37,901 nt of DNA from Chloroflexota bacterium (lineage in GTDB: Bacteria; Chloroflexota; Anaerolineae; Anaerolineales; Villigracilaceae), in the NCBI GenBank assembly GCA_024434165.1, contig QMIW01000037.1, forward strand, positions 1 through 37,901, written 5' to 3'. Under the pieces are notes generated by a model. The model made no database searches, was not told the DNA's origin, and saw nothing but the letters and a program-made list of their open reading frames with translations. A program made the translations under genes and the position numbers. Positions 14,186-21,709 of the stretch are shown here, one piece after another. Position 1 is the stretch's first letter. The number at the start of each line of letters is the position of its first letter.

Positions 14186-15166
14186 ATGCCAACTCAATCC
14201 TCATCCCCCTACCTGCCATTCGGCGAGAACAAACATGCCGCATGGTACGGCAAGGACATCATTTCCGTCAAACAATTCGAGCGCGCCGATTTGGAGTACA
14301 TCTTCGGCGTGGCGCACGAGATGCGCGGAATGGTCGAGCGCGTAGGGACCTTCGACCTGCTGAAAGGGAAAATTCTCGCCAACCTGTTCTATGAACCGTC
14401 CACGAGAACATCGTCCTCGTTTACGGCGGCAATGGAACGGCTCGGCGGCTCGGTCATCCCGATCAACGAGGTGAAGTACTCTTCGGTATCGAAGGGCGAA
14501 AGCCTGCCGGATACCGTCCGCACGCTGGAATGTTACGCCGATGTGATCGTCCTGCGTCACCCCGAAACAGGCTCGGCGGCGATTGCGGCAAAGGCGGCGC
14601 GCAAACCAGTCATCAACGCGGGCGACGGCGTGGGCGAACATCCCACTCAGGCGCTGCTCGATACTTTCACCGTCATGGAGGAATTGGGGCGCCTCGATAA
14701 CCTGACCGTGACCATGCTGGGCGATTTGAAGTATGGGCGTACCGTCCACTCGCTGGCGCGCCTGCTCTCGAAGTTCAGCAATATCAAACTGAATTATGTT
14801 TCGCCCGATATTTTGAGAATGCCAAAGGAAGTGATGGCGGAGGTCGCCGAAAGGAATATCCCGCAGGCGGAATACACGTCGCTGGAAAAAGTGCTCCCCG
14901 AAACGGACGTGTTATATGTGACGCGCGTCCAGAAGGAGCGCTTCGAAGATCCCGCCGATTACGAAAAAGTGAAGGGCGCGTATGTGATTGACCCCGATGT
15001 GATGAAAGCCGCGAAGAAGGAAATGGCGGTCCTGCATCCGCTTCCGCGCGTGACCGAAATCAGCGTTGACTTCGACGACGACCCCCGCGCCGCATATTTC
15101 CGCCAGATGGAATACGGTTTGTATGTGAGGATGGCGCTGCTGGCGATGGTTTTAGGCAAAGCGTAG
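14186..15166 (+). CDS. pyrB: Aspartate carbamoyltransferase catalytic chain
   Basis: The protein has 326 residues, close to other PyrB chains. The carbamoyl-phosphate-binding loop STRTS is at 72-76 and the SSVSKGES loop (about 99-106) supplies Ser and Lys from the neighbouring subunit. HPTQALLD is at 152-159 and HPLPR at 284-288. It condenses carbamoyl phosphate with aspartate, the committed step of pyrimidine synthesis. No pyrI, pyrC or other pyr gene is adjacent in this window. GGAGA about 7-9 bases upstream supports the start. It ends just before a long inverted repeat shared with a convergent deoxynucleoside kinase gene. Confidence 0.97.
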   Translation: MPTQSSSPYLPFGENKHAAWYGKDIISVKQFERADLEYIFGVAHEMRGMVERVGTFDLLKGKILANLFYEPSTRTSSSFTAAMERLGGSVIPINEVKYSSVSKGESLPDTVRTLECYADVIVLRHPETGSAAIAAKAARKPVINAGDGVGEHPTQALLDTFTVMEELGRLDNLTVTMLGDLKYGRTVHSLARLLSKFSNIKLNYVSPDILRMPKEVMAEVAERNIPQAEYTSLEKVLPETDVLYVTRVQKERFEDPADYEKVKGAYVIDPDVMKAAKKEMAVLHPLPRVTEISVDFDDDPRAAYFRQMEYGLYVRMALLAMVLGKA

Positions 15167-15235
15167 TGTCAGGTTCCAGGTTTCAGGTGTCAGGTAACAT
15201 GGAATCTAGCACTTGACACCTGACACCTGAAACTT
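15167..15235. repeat. Inverted 7-bp-period repeat between convergent pyrB and dNK
   Basis: The left part reads GGTTCCA, GGTTTCA, GGTGTCA, GGTAACA and the right part CTTGACA, CCTGACA, CCTGAAA. The arms GTTTCAGGTGTCAGG (15180-15194) and CCTGACACCTGAAAC (15219-15233) are a perfect 15-bp inverted repeat with a 24-base loop. It fills the whole convergent spacer and could serve as a bidirectional 3'-end hairpin, although there is no T-tract. Confidence 0.7.
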
Positions 15236-15236
15236 C

Positions 15237-15902
15237 TTAATCCTCCGCTGCCCGCGCCACTTCCTCCGGTTCGAAGACGACCTCCTCCTTGCCGGTCAGT
15301 TTTGCGTCTATTTTCGAGGCGATGAGGCGCAGGTGACCGTTATGGGCGACATAATCCAAATCGTCGGCGGGGACGGCAAGCACGGGGCAGAGCGTGAAGT
15401 TTTCGATCCAGCCTTCATAGAGGTTGTTCAGGTTTTGCAGGTAGTCGGGGGAAATCTGACGTTCGTAATCCCGTCCGCGCTGGTTGATGCGCCGCATGAG
15501 TGTATCCACCGAGGCGCGCAGGTAGATGACGAGATCGGGCGGGGGCAGGAACTGCACGGCGGTTTCATAGAGTTCCCGGTAGGTTTGGAAATCGCGGTCG
15601 GTCATGTTCCCCTGCCTGTAAAGGTTATAGGCGAAGATCTCCGCATCTTCATAGACGCTGCGGTCCTGGATCACGGAATTGGGATGCTGGGCAAGGTTGA
15701 AGTGCGAGCGCAGACGGTGTGTGAGAAAGAATACCTGTGAGTGAAACGCCCAGGCGGTCATGTTCTTGTAGAAATCGGCAAGGTAGGGGTTTTCTGTAAC
15801 CGGTTCGTAAAACGGATCCCACCCCATCTCTTCGCACAACATTTTGACAAGCGTGGACTTGCCCACTCCGATATTTCCGGCAACGGCAACAAATCGTTTC
15901 AT
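15237..15902 (-). CDS. Deoxynucleoside kinase, deoxyadenosine/deoxycytidine-kinase (Dck) type
   Basis: The protein has 221 residues. It has P-loop GNIGVGKS (9-16), the acidic ENPYLADFY segment, FHSQVFFLTHRL, and the DRS motif in QDRSVYEDAEIFA, where Asp-Arg position substrate and phosphate. The lid segment is RGRDYERQISPDYLQNL. This is the Dck/Dak pattern, complementing the Dgk-type enzyme at 10854-11489; together they would cover purine and cytosine deoxynucleoside salvage. The C-terminus is acidic (GKEEVVFEPEEVARAAED). It is convergent with pyrB across a repeat hairpin. AGAGAAG (rc of cttctct at 15905-15911) lies just before the ATG as a plausible ribosome-binding site. Confidence 0.85.
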   Translation of the reverse strand: MKRFVAVAGNIGVGKSTLVKMLCEEMGWDPFYEPVTENPYLADFYKNMTAWAFHSQVFFLTHRLRSHFNLAQHPNSVIQDRSVYEDAEIFAYNLYRQGNMTDRDFQTYRELYETAVQFLPPPDLVIYLRASVDTLMRRINQRGRDYERQISPDYLQNLNNLYEGWIENFTLCPVLAVPADDLDYVAHNGHLRLIASKIDAKLTGKEEVVFEPEEVARAAED

Positions 15903-16045
15903 GGTCTTCTCTCCGAGGTATTCTGTTTTGTGTCCTGCCGCAGGGATTTCCTCTTATCGGTGGCGGCAGTTCGGGCTGCATGAAGGTTGATCGCCCCTAT
16001 CTTACCACCTCAATAAAAGGCGGCGTGGAGTTTTAAGGATGGGCA

Positions 16046-16073
16046 ATAAAAAAGGCGGGCATTGCGCCCGCCC
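16046..16073 (-). terminator. Rho-independent terminator of the DsbA-like gene
   Basis: Read on the minus strand, GGGCGGGC-gcaat-GCCCGCC is followed by TTTTTTA. It lies 6 bases beyond the DsbA-like stop codon. Confidence 0.85.
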
Positions 16074-16078
16074 GATGG

Positions 16079-16915
16079 TCATTGGGTCTTTGCCAGTTCG
16101 GCGTCTATGATCTGGATGAAGTATTCGATGGGGTATGCCCCGCCAAGCCGGTGACCGTTGATGAAGAAGGTCGGTGTGCCGCCCACTGCCGGTTCGCCGG
16201 TGGAGTCGTAGGGCAGGGATGCGGCGTACTCCATGTCCTTCTGAATGAACTCCAGGTATTTGTGGCTGGTCATGCACTCTTCGAATGTTTCCACGTTCAA
16301 ACCGAGGCTCGCGGCGAGTTCGTTGTAGAAACTCTGCTCGAGCACCGCGCCGGACTGGTTGTTCATGCTCTCCTGATTGTCGAACAACAGGTCGTGATAC
16401 TCCCAGTAGGCGTCCTGGTCTCCGGCGCAGAGCGCGGCTTCGGCGCCAGGCATGGCATTCTGGTGGAAGGATAACGGAAAGTTGCGATAGACGAAGCGGA
16501 TTTTATCGGGATAAGCCGCCATGAGCGCATCATACACCTGGACATGCCAGCGATAGCAATATGGACACTGGTAGTCGCTGAATTCGACGATGGTGATGGG
16601 CGCATCCGCCGGACCGATGCTGGGGAAACCTTCGGTTTCGATGTCGTAGATGACGGGCTGGGGAGTGGCGGTGGGGCGCGGCGTGACTTCGATATAAACC
16701 GGTCCCTGGCTGGCGGCGACGCCCGCAGCGGGAGTTCTTCCCCATGCAACATAACCGACCAGCAAGCCAACCGCAAAGGCAAGCACCACCAGCACGGAAT
16801 AGAAATGACTGCGTTTGAAGGTGATGAATTCCTCCGCATCCTGCACGACGGGGAGTTCCTCTTCTACAACCGCTTCTTCAACAACGGGGGGGGATTTTCT
16901 TGTTTTTGTGGGCAT
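16079..16915 (-). CDS. Membrane-anchored DsbA-family thiol-disulfide oxidoreductase
   Basis: The protein has 278 residues. An acidic cytoplasmic N-terminus (1-37) is followed by one transmembrane segment (about 38-59) and a Pro/Thr-rich linker. The catalytic domain begins at PADAPITIVEFSDYQCPYCYRW, with the CPYC motif at 117-120. The cis-Pro loop is in VGGTPTFFING, and the helical insert typical of DsbA-like/thioredoxin_4 proteins lies between. It probably forms or isomerises disulfides on the outer face. TATAAT ends 9 bases before the ATG and there is no Shine-Dalgarno between. It lies at the edge of the redox gene cluster, although in a separate transcript with its own terminator. Confidence 0.9.
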   Translation of the reverse strand: MPTKTRKSPPVVEEAVVEEELPVVQDAEEFITFKRSHFYSVLVVLAFAVGLLVGYVAWGRTPAAGVAASQGPVYIEVTPRPTATPQPVIYDIETEGFPSIGPADAPITIVEFSDYQCPYCYRWHVQVYDALMAAYPDKIRFVYRNFPLSFHQNAMPGAEAALCAGDQDAYWEYHDLLFDNQESMNNQSGAVLEQSFYNELAASLGLNVETFEECMTSHKYLEFIQKDMEYAASLPYDSTGEPAVGGTPTFFINGHRLGGAYPIEYFIQIIDAELAKTQ

Positions 16916-16930
16916 GGTTTTGAAATTATA
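16916..16930 (-). promoter_or_regulatory. -10 box (TATAAT) for the DsbA-like gene
   Basis: TATAAT (16930-16925) is 9 bases upstream of the ATG at 16915. GGGAGG lies further upstream than the -10 and so would not be in the mRNA. The expected transcript has little or no leader. Confidence 0.5.
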
Positions 16931-17025
16931 GTCCTCCCGGCTTCGTTCAGATAGTGATACTTAAGTTCCTTTCATTTTGCATCGTTTGCGAAAGTACCGC
17001 GTATATCGGCATGGAGGTTTTTCTC

Positions 17026-17250
17026 ATGACTGCTCAAAAAGGACAAATCCCCTGGTACTTGTGGCCCTTTGCCGCGCTCTGGAAACTGCTGGCGGTCATC
17101 GTGGAGATGACGGGGCGCTTCGTGGCGATGGTGCTGGGCATCGTGCTGATCGTCGCCGGCGTGATCGTCAGTTTGACGATTATCGGCGCGATCGTCGGTG
17201 TGCCGCTTGCCATCATCGGTTTGCTGCTCTTCCTGCGCGGAATGTTCTAA
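17026..17250 (+). CDS. Small two-helix membrane protein (74 aa)
   Basis: The start at 17026 is chosen because GGAGG lies 8 bases upstream; an in-frame GTG further upstream would add an implausible Cys-rich extension. After MTAQKGQIPWYLWPFAALWKLL come two Val/Ile/Gly-rich hydrophobic segments (about 27-48 and 52-70) joined by a short glycine turn, ending LLLFLRGMF. There is no charged domain or catalytic motif. The function is unknown. It converges with msrQ, whose terminator lies immediately after its stop codon. Confidence 0.6.
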   Translation: MTAQKGQIPWYLWPFAALWKLLAVIVEMTGRFVAMVLGIVLIVAGVIVSLTIIGAIVGVPLAIIGLLLFLRGMF

Positions 17251-17282
17251 AAACGCAGCGCCGCTTGGACCGGCGCTGCGTT
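17248..17282 (-). terminator. Rho-independent terminator of the redox operon (after msrQ)
   Basis: AACGCAGCGCC (17252-17262) and GGCGCTGCGTT (17272-17282) form an 11-bp stem with a 9-base loop. On the minus strand the stem is followed by TTTTTA, so it terminates msrQ transcription; the msrQ stop codon overlaps the stem base. On the plus strand only two T residues follow. Confidence 0.85.
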
Positions 17283-17964
17283 AAGGCGCATCCGCTTTCG
17301 GTTGCTGACTCTTTTTGGGGAACAGGGGCAGGCTGCGGGTCGGGAAGGAGGCGAGATATCTTCGGACGGCGGGAATTCTCACCGCGAGGAAAATCAAAAG
17401 GATGAGTCCGTAAATCAACGGGCGGACGATGTCGCCGGAGAGGGAGAAGAAATCCCCTTTTTTGCTCCAGGCATAATGGAGGACCGCCAGCGGGGCGATG
17501 AGGTAGACCGTCTTGTGCAGGCGCTTCCAGTTTTTGCCGAGGCGGACTTTCCAAACGTCGAACGAGGTGACGGCGAGCGGAATCAGCATGAGGAAGGTGA
17601 GCGTGCCGACGATGATGTATGGTTTCTCGAAGACCGTGCGGAAGATCAGACTCCAGGCGAGACCGTAATCCAAATCCACAAAGATGATGACGTGGACGGC
17701 GGCGTACATGAAGGCGTACAACCCCAGCGTGCGGCGGCGTTTGAGAGGCTCCGCCCATTTGAAGAGGGTGTTGAGCGGCGTGCAAAGCAGGGACAGCATC
17801 AACAGCGTGATGGCGTGCCGCCCGGTGCGCTGTTCGAGTTCCTGGATCGGGTTGATGGAAAAGGAGCCCGTGAGCATTTCAACGGCGATCCATGCCAGCG
17901 CCGACCAGGCGTACAGGTGAACGGCAATTTGAAGGGGGGTGTAGCGGGAGAATATCTTCATCAA
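17281..17964 (-). CDS. msrQ: Heme-binding membrane subunit MsrQ (YedZ family)
   Basis: The protein has 227 residues and about six transmembrane helices. Candidate heme-ligand histidines lie in [39 protein letters not shown] and LAVLHYAW, the arrangement of the ferric-reductase-like domain of YedZ. MsrQ passes electrons from the quinone pool (and/or a flavin donor) across the membrane to MsrP. The C-terminus is basic and proline-rich (FPKKSQQPK). Its start overlaps the msrP stop by 4 bases (ATGA), so the pair is translationally coupled. A strong terminator follows directly. Confidence 0.9.
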   Translation of the reverse strand: MMKIFSRYTPLQIAVHLYAWSALAWIAVEMLTGSFSINPIQELEQRTGRHAITLLMLSLLCTPLNTLFKWAEPLKRRRTLGLYAFMYAAVHVIIFVDLDYGLAWSLIFRTVFEKPYIIVGTLTFLMLIPLAVTSFDVWKVRLGKNWKRLHKTVYLIAPLAVLHYAWSKKGDFFSLSGDIVRPLIYGLILLIFLAVRIPAVRRYLASFPTRSLPLFPKKSQQPKADAP

Positions 17965-18941
17965 TAGTTCAGGTTCAAATCCATACCTTCGTACAGATGC
18001 GCGACCTGTTCACCGTAGCCGTTGAACATCAGCGTTTCGCGGCGGGTGAATTCGCCGATGCGCCGCTCGGATGCCTGCGACCAGCGCGGGTGATCCACGT
18101 TGGGATTGACGTTGGCGTAAAAACCGTATTCATTGGGCGCAACGGTGTTCCACAACGTGTTGGGACGCTGGTCGGTCAGTTCGATCTTGACGATGGACTT
18201 GATGGATTTGAAGCCATACTTCCACGGGACGACAAGACGGAGCGGCGCGCCGTTCTGCGGCAGGATGGTCTCGCCGTAGATGCCGGTGGCGATCAGGGTC
18301 AGGTCGTTCATGGCTTCGTCGAGGCGCAGACCTTCCTGGTAGGGCCAGGGATAGAACGGGCTGCCCTGTCCCTTCATTTCTTCGGGACGGTAGACCGTTT
18401 CAAAACGCACGTACTTTGCATCGGACGTCGGTTCGACCATGTTGAGCAGGCTCGCCAGCGGGAAGCCGTTCCACGGGATGACCATGCTCCACGCCTCGAC
18501 ACAACGCAGGCGGTAGATGCGTTCCTCCTGCGGGAAGAGTTTCAAAATGTCTTCGATTCCGAAGGTCCTGGGTTTGTTGACCATGCCGTAGACTTCCACC
18601 GTCCATGGGGAGGTGGTGAAGTTTTTGGAGAGGGGCGCAACCGCTTCCTTGTTGGTGCTGAATTCGTAGTAGTTGTTGTAGTTGGTGATCTCTTCGAAGG
18701 TGTTGGCGGGGTCGCCCAACTCGTCCGTGAATGCGGGGCGGTTCACATCGGGCACGGAGGGATCGTCTGCGGGAGTATCCGTCATGCCGGGCGCGTCCTC
18801 CGGCGAGGACAGACAGGCGGCAAGCGCGGCGCTTCCGGCGATCACACCGGCGGCTTTGATGAAATCGCGCCGTGAGAGATACACGTCCTTCGGCGTGATC
18901 TCGGAGGAACGAACGGGAACAGATTGATACGGGTGGGTCAT
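17961..18941 (-). CDS. msrP: Methionine-sulfoxide reductase catalytic subunit MsrP (Mo-cofactor), Tat lipoprotein
   Basis: The protein has 326 residues from ATG 18941, preferred because AGGAGA lies about 6 bases upstream; ATG 18959 overlaps the preceding stop but lacks such a site. A Tat signal ([10 protein letters not shown], Arg24-Arg25 in this numbering) is followed by GSAALAAC, which also reads as a lipobox. It would therefore be folded with cofactor, exported and possibly lipid-anchored, unlike soluble Gram-negative MsrP. The molybdopterin-ligand Cys is in [12 protein letters not shown] (about 147). It reduces methionine sulfoxide in exported proteins with electrons from MsrQ. It is preceded by a selenocysteine TlpA-like gene in the same operon. 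Confidence 0.92.
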   Translation of the reverse strand: MTHPYQSVPVRSSEITPKDVYLSRRDFIKAAGVIAGSAALAACLSSPEDAPGMTDTPADDPSVPDVNRPAFTDELGDPANTFEEITNYNNYYEFSTNKEAVAPLSKNFTTSPWTVEVYGMVNKPRTFGIEDILKLFPQEERIYRLRCVEAWSMVIPWNGFPLASLLNMVEPTSDAKYVRFETVYRPEEMKGQGSPFYPWPYQEGLRLDEAMNDLTLIATGIYGETILPQNGAPLRLVVPWKYGFKSIKSIVKIELTDQRPNTLWNTVAPNEYGFYANVNPNVDHPRWSQASERRIGEFTRRETLMFNGYGEQVAHLYEGMDLNLNY

Positions 18942-18955
18942 CGGGTCTCTCCTCG

Positions 18956-19516
18956 TCATGGCTTCGGGTAAGGCTCTGCCAGCAGCAATTGAATGGCAGC
19001 TTCGGTTTCCTTGTACCTGCCTTCGCCGATATGAATATAACGGATGTGTCCTTCTTTATCAATGAGGTACAACGTGGGCCAGTAACGGTTTTTGTAGGCG
19101 CGCCAGGTTGCGCCGTCGTTATCCTGCGCCACAGGGTATTCGATGCCGTATTCCAGCACCTTCGCTTTGAGGCTGCCCAGGTCTTCTTCGTAACTGAACT
19201 CCGGGTAATGGTTGCCGATGATGACCAGACCCCGGTCGCGGTATTCCTCGTCCCATTCCTTCAACGAAGGAATCACATTCTGGCAGTTAATTCAGCCAAA
19301 CGTCCACATGTCAATGGCGACCACCTTGCCGCGCAAATCGGCGAGGCGGAGGGGCGCATCCACATTCAGCCAGGTATCGTTGGCGAGTTCGGGGGCGGGT
19401 CCGAGGTCCGGCAGGGAGGCGGAGAATGCGGGCATGACAGGCTGTGAGGATGAAGCGTCCGCGGGGGCGGCGCAGGCGGTCAGGAAAAAAATCAGTCCGA
19501 TAAGAATGCGCTTCAT
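18956..19516 (-). CDS. Selenocysteine-containing TlpA/thioredoxin-like lipoprotein (TGA read through as Sec75)
   Basis: I read 18956-19516 as one 186-residue protein. The ATG at 19516 has GAGGT 4-5 bases upstream. It has lipobox LTAC (Cys15), then [17 protein letters not shown], an in-frame TGA (19294-19292), then [13 protein letters not shown]. Redoxins of this TlpA/DipZ-like type read WT(F/Y)xCINC here, so the TGA replaces the first active-site Cys, giving Sec75-Ile-Asn-Cys78. Both flanks are in one frame and form a complete thioredoxin fold; the cis-Pro lies in [19 protein letters not shown]-like hairpin follows 18 bases after the TGA. It begins an operon with msrP and msrQ and probably reduces oxidised residues on the cell surface. 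The alternative is a point-mutated pseudogene or sequencing error (TGC to TGA). No sel genes are in this window. Confidence 0.75.
19255..19294 (-). promoter_or_regulatory. Putative bacterial SECIS element after the in-frame TGA
   Basis: On the minus strand the TGA (19294-19292) is followed by 18 bases and then ATTCCTTC-GTT-GAAGGAAT (19273-19255), a perfect 8-bp stem with a 3-base loop. Known bacterial SECIS elements have the apical stem-loop within a few tens of bases of the UGA and a G among the first loop bases; both hold here. The hairpin lies inside coding sequence, as bacterial SECIS elements must. Confidence 0.65.
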
Positions 19517-19537
19517 CGTCACCTCAAAGATGAGGCG

Positions 19538-19573
19538 ATTGTACGGAAACTTCCTTACGAAAGGATTACGCAA
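19538..19573 (-). promoter_or_regulatory. Direct-repeat operator and -10 of the Sec-TlpA/msrPQ operon
   Basis: Read on the minus strand, TTGCGTAAT and TTTCGTAAG (19562-19554) begin exactly 11 bases apart. They are followed by 10 bases and then TACAAT (19543-19538), a good -10. No -35 consensus is present; the repeat occupies that place. This is the geometry of PhoB/OmpR-activated promoters. The same TTTCGTAAG-N10-hexamer arrangement occurs in front of the TlpA-like/ccdA operon. Confidence 0.6.
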
Positions 19574-19629
19574 GTCTGAGAGTTTTATGAGGGGATGAAA
19601 ACGGAATCCGCAGGTTCCACTTGCGAAGA

Positions 19630-19650
19630 TCCAGAAGTAGAACTTCTGGA
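19630..19650. repeat. Perfect hairpin downstream of the histidine kinase gene
   Basis: TCCAGAAGT-aga-ACTTCTGGA is a 9-bp perfect stem with a 3-base loop, located 8 bases beyond the histidine kinase stop codon. There is no T-tract on either strand, so it is probably a 3'-end stabilising or pausing hairpin rather than an intrinsic terminator. Confidence 0.5.
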
Positions 19651-19658
19651 CTCCATAT

Positions 19659-20879
19659 TTACGGGATGTAAAACGTGAAGCGGCTGCCGCGTCCCGCTTC
19701 GCTCTCGACCCGGAGACTGCCCCCGTGCGCCTGAACGATGCCGCGCGAAATGGCGAGACCCAGCCCGGCTCCGCCGGTGGCGCGGCTGCGGGATTTTTCC
19801 CCGCGATAGAAGCCATCGAAGATGTGCGGAAGGTCTTCAGCGCGGATGCCTTCGCCCGTGTCGGAGACGGTCACTTCGACGCCGGAGTTGGTGCGCCGCG
19901 CCTCGACCCTGACCTCCCCTTGAGCGGGTGTGTGCCGAATGGCGTTGTTGATGAGGTTGTTGAGCACACGCCCGATGCGGCGGGTATCCATGTGGACGGG
20001 GTCAACGTCCGCATCCACACTGCCCGCCAGTTTCACGTTCTGGCGCGAGGCGAGTTCCGCAAAGGATTCGAGCGTATCGGAGATGAGGTCGGCAAGCGAT
20101 GAGTTTGCGCGTTCCAGTTGAAAGCCGCCCGCGTTCAACTGCGCCATTTGGAAGAGGTCGTCAATCAGCGCGGAAAGCGAGCGCACATCGCGCTGGGCGG
20201 TGCTCAGGTAACGCTTGATGGTGGCGGGGTCGTCCACCATGCCGTCTTCGAGCGCTTCGAGGATGGCGCGGATGGAGGCGAGCGGAGTTTGCAGGTCGTG
20301 CCCGACCCAGGCGATGAGATTCGCGCGCATTTTTTCGAGTTCGCGCTGTCTGGCGTCGGCGGTTTCGAGCTGCTCCGCCATCAAGTTGAAGGTCTGCGCA
20401 AGCGCGGCGACCTCATCGCGCCCGTGCACAGGAACGCGCGTTTTCAAATCGCCCTGCGCCAGTCTTTCCGCCGCGCCCTTCAACTGGTTGACGCGGTCGG
20501 TGATGGTGGACGAGAGGAAATATCCCAGCGCCATCGCCATGCCGCCTGCGAACACAAGCAGGACGATCGCCAGAAGCAGGTCGTGCTGGCTGGCGAACAT
20601 CATCTGCGCCGAGAACCAGACGTTGAAAAAGGTCAGCAGGCTGGACAGGGCGTAACCGCCCAAAAGAGACCAGCGCAGCGCCGGCGAGAGGGACATCCAG
20701 CCGAGGCGGTAGGCAAGGTAGCCCGCCAGCGCCGAGACCAATGCCGTGACGCCGAGGAAGAGCGCCATCAAGCCCAGTTCGTACATCGGCGGCGCCATCA
20801 TCATGGCGAAGATGGCAAGCGAGACGATGAAGATGAGCAGGATGCCTGCGATAAAACGAAGAATGGCGGATGATTTCAT
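19659..20879 (-). CDS. Sensor histidine kinase (HAMP-HisKA-HATPase)
   Basis: The protein has 406 residues from ATG 20879, which overlaps the regulator stop codon (ATGA). Four transmembrane segments lie within about residues 7-123. A HAMP-type linker (ITDRVNQLKGAAERLAQGDLKTRV) follows. The HisKA motif is VGHDLQTPLASIRA with His194. The ATPase has NNLINNAIRHTP (N box), VSDTGEGI (G1) and GGAGLGLAISRGIVQAHGG (G2). There is almost no extracytoplasmic domain, so it probably senses within the membrane, for example redox or envelope stress. It is coupled to the OmpR-type regulator and lies between two redox operons. Confidence 0.95.
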   Translation of the reverse strand: MKSSAILRFIAGILLIFIVSLAIFAMMMAPPMYELGLMALFLGVTALVSALAGYLAYRLGWMSLSPALRWSLLGGYALSSLLTFFNVWFSAQMMFASQHDLLLAIVLLVFAGGMAMALGYFLSSTITDRVNQLKGAAERLAQGDLKTRVPVHGRDEVAALAQTFNLMAEQLETADARQRELEKMRANLIAWVGHDLQTPLASIRAILEALEDGMVDDPATIKRYLSTAQRDVRSLSALIDDLFQMAQLNAGGFQLERANSSLADLISDTLESFAELASRQNVKLAGSVDADVDPVHMDTRRIGRVLNNLINNAIRHTPAQGEVRVEARRTNSGVEVTVSDTGEGIRAEDLPHIFDGFYRGEKSRSRATGGAGLGLAISRGIVQAHGGSLRVESEAGRGSRFTFYIP

Positions 20880-21568
20880 GGCTCGAATTTGTATCCCACG
20901 CCCCATACGGTCAAAAGGCGGACCGGCGATGACGGGTCCCTTTCGATCTTCTCGCGCAGGCGGCGGACGTGCACCGTCACCGTGCCGGGGTCAATGTATT
21001 CCGCGCCGCCCCACACACGCTCGAGCAATTGCTCGCGGGTGAAGACCTGTCTGGGGTGCCGCGCCAGCAGGTAGAGCAGGTCGAATTCCTTTGCGGTCAA
21101 CTCGATCTGCGATTCGCGCACCGTCACCGCGCGCGAAACCGGGCTGATGTGAATATCTCCAAGCGACAAGTCGCGCTCAGACTCTGCCCCGGTTTGTTCC
21201 CGCCCGGTGCGCCTGAGCACCGCCCGAACACGGCTGACCAACTCCTGCGGGCTGAACGGCTTGACCACGTAATCGTCCGCACCCATCTCCAGCCCGGCGA
21301 TGCGGTCAATTTCCTCGCGCCGCGCCGTAACCATGATGATGGGCACGTTCGAGCGGTCTCTCAGCCAGCGCGTCAGGGATAGACCGTCAATTTCAGGCAG
21401 CATCAAATCCAGGATGACGAAGTCGGGCATCTGCTTTTCCAGAATTGCCATCGCTTGTTTGCCGTCCGCGGCGGCTTGCACCTGAAACCCGGCGCGTTTT
21501 AAATAGAGGCAGACCACCTCCGCCAGGCTGGGCTCGTCCTCCACTACAAGGATGCGCGCATCGTTCAT
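20876..21568 (-). CDS. OmpR/PhoB-family response regulator
   Basis: The protein has 230 residues from ATG 21568. The receiver domain has the acidic pair in VVEDEPS, phosphoacceptor Asp54 in VILDLMLPEIDG, and Lys in YVVKPFSPQEL. The C-terminal winged helix ends in GTVTVHVRRLREKIERDP and VWGVGYKFEP, as in PhoB/OmpR. It would bind tandem 11-bp half-sites. Such repeats (TTTCGTAAG) lie before the Sec-TlpA operon and before the divergent TlpA-like/ccdA operon, making these the likely targets. TATGAT (21581-21576) lies 7 bases before the ATG with no Shine-Dalgarno, suggesting a leaderless transcript. Confidence 0.95.
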   Translation of the reverse strand: MNDARILVVEDEPSLAEVVCLYLKRAGFQVQAAADGKQAMAILEKQMPDFVILDLMLPEIDGLSLTRWLRDRSNVPIIMVTARREEIDRIAGLEMGADDYVVKPFSPQELVSRVRAVLRRTGREQTGAESERDLSLGDIHISPVSRAVTVRESQIELTAKEFDLLYLLARHPRQVFTREQLLERVWGGAEYIDPGTVTVHVRRLREKIERDPSSPVRLLTVWGVGYKFEP

Positions 21569-21581
21569 GCGGAAAATCATA
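21569..21581 (-). promoter_or_regulatory. -10 box (TATGAT) for the response-regulator operon
   Basis: On the minus strand TATGAT (21581-21576) is 7 bases (TTTCCGC) before the ATG at 21568. The divergent operator for the TlpA-like operon lies about 50 bases further upstream, so the regulator could also act on its own promoter. Confidence 0.4.
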
Positions 21582-21621
21582 CTTGATTCCCGGTGGAAAG
21601 TCATTAACAAAAAATTACGCC

Positions 21622-21686
21622 TTCAGGAAGAGTTCAGGGTTTCGTAAGCAATGTACAGGCGTTTCGTAAGAACCTCCCACTATCAT
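21622..21686 (+). promoter_or_regulatory. Direct-repeat operator and -10 of the TlpA-like/ccdA operon
   Basis: GTTTCGTAAG occurs identically at 21639-21648 and 21661-21670, 22 bases apart (two turns). Each is preceded by a related CAGG word (TTCAGGG, TACAGGC), and TTCAGG also repeats 11 bases apart at 21622 and 21633. Exactly 10 bases after the second copy is TATCAT (21681-21686), a plausible -10; there is no -35 consensus. This matches the promoter of the Sec-TlpA operon. Confidence 0.65.
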
Positions 21687-21709
21687 GAACCATCAGAAAA
21701 AGGAGAACC

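Noticed and set aside
18956-19294. Reading the TGA-split redoxin as a pseudogene or as two separate genes
   Set aside because: Both parts are in one frame, conserved motifs continue directly across the TGA, the stop replaces exactly the redox Cys, and a SECIS-like hairpin follows. Error or recent mutation is not excluded but is less likely.
19630-19650. Hairpin after the histidine kinase gene as an intrinsic terminator
   Set aside because: There is no T-tract on either strand, so it is listed only as a hairpin.
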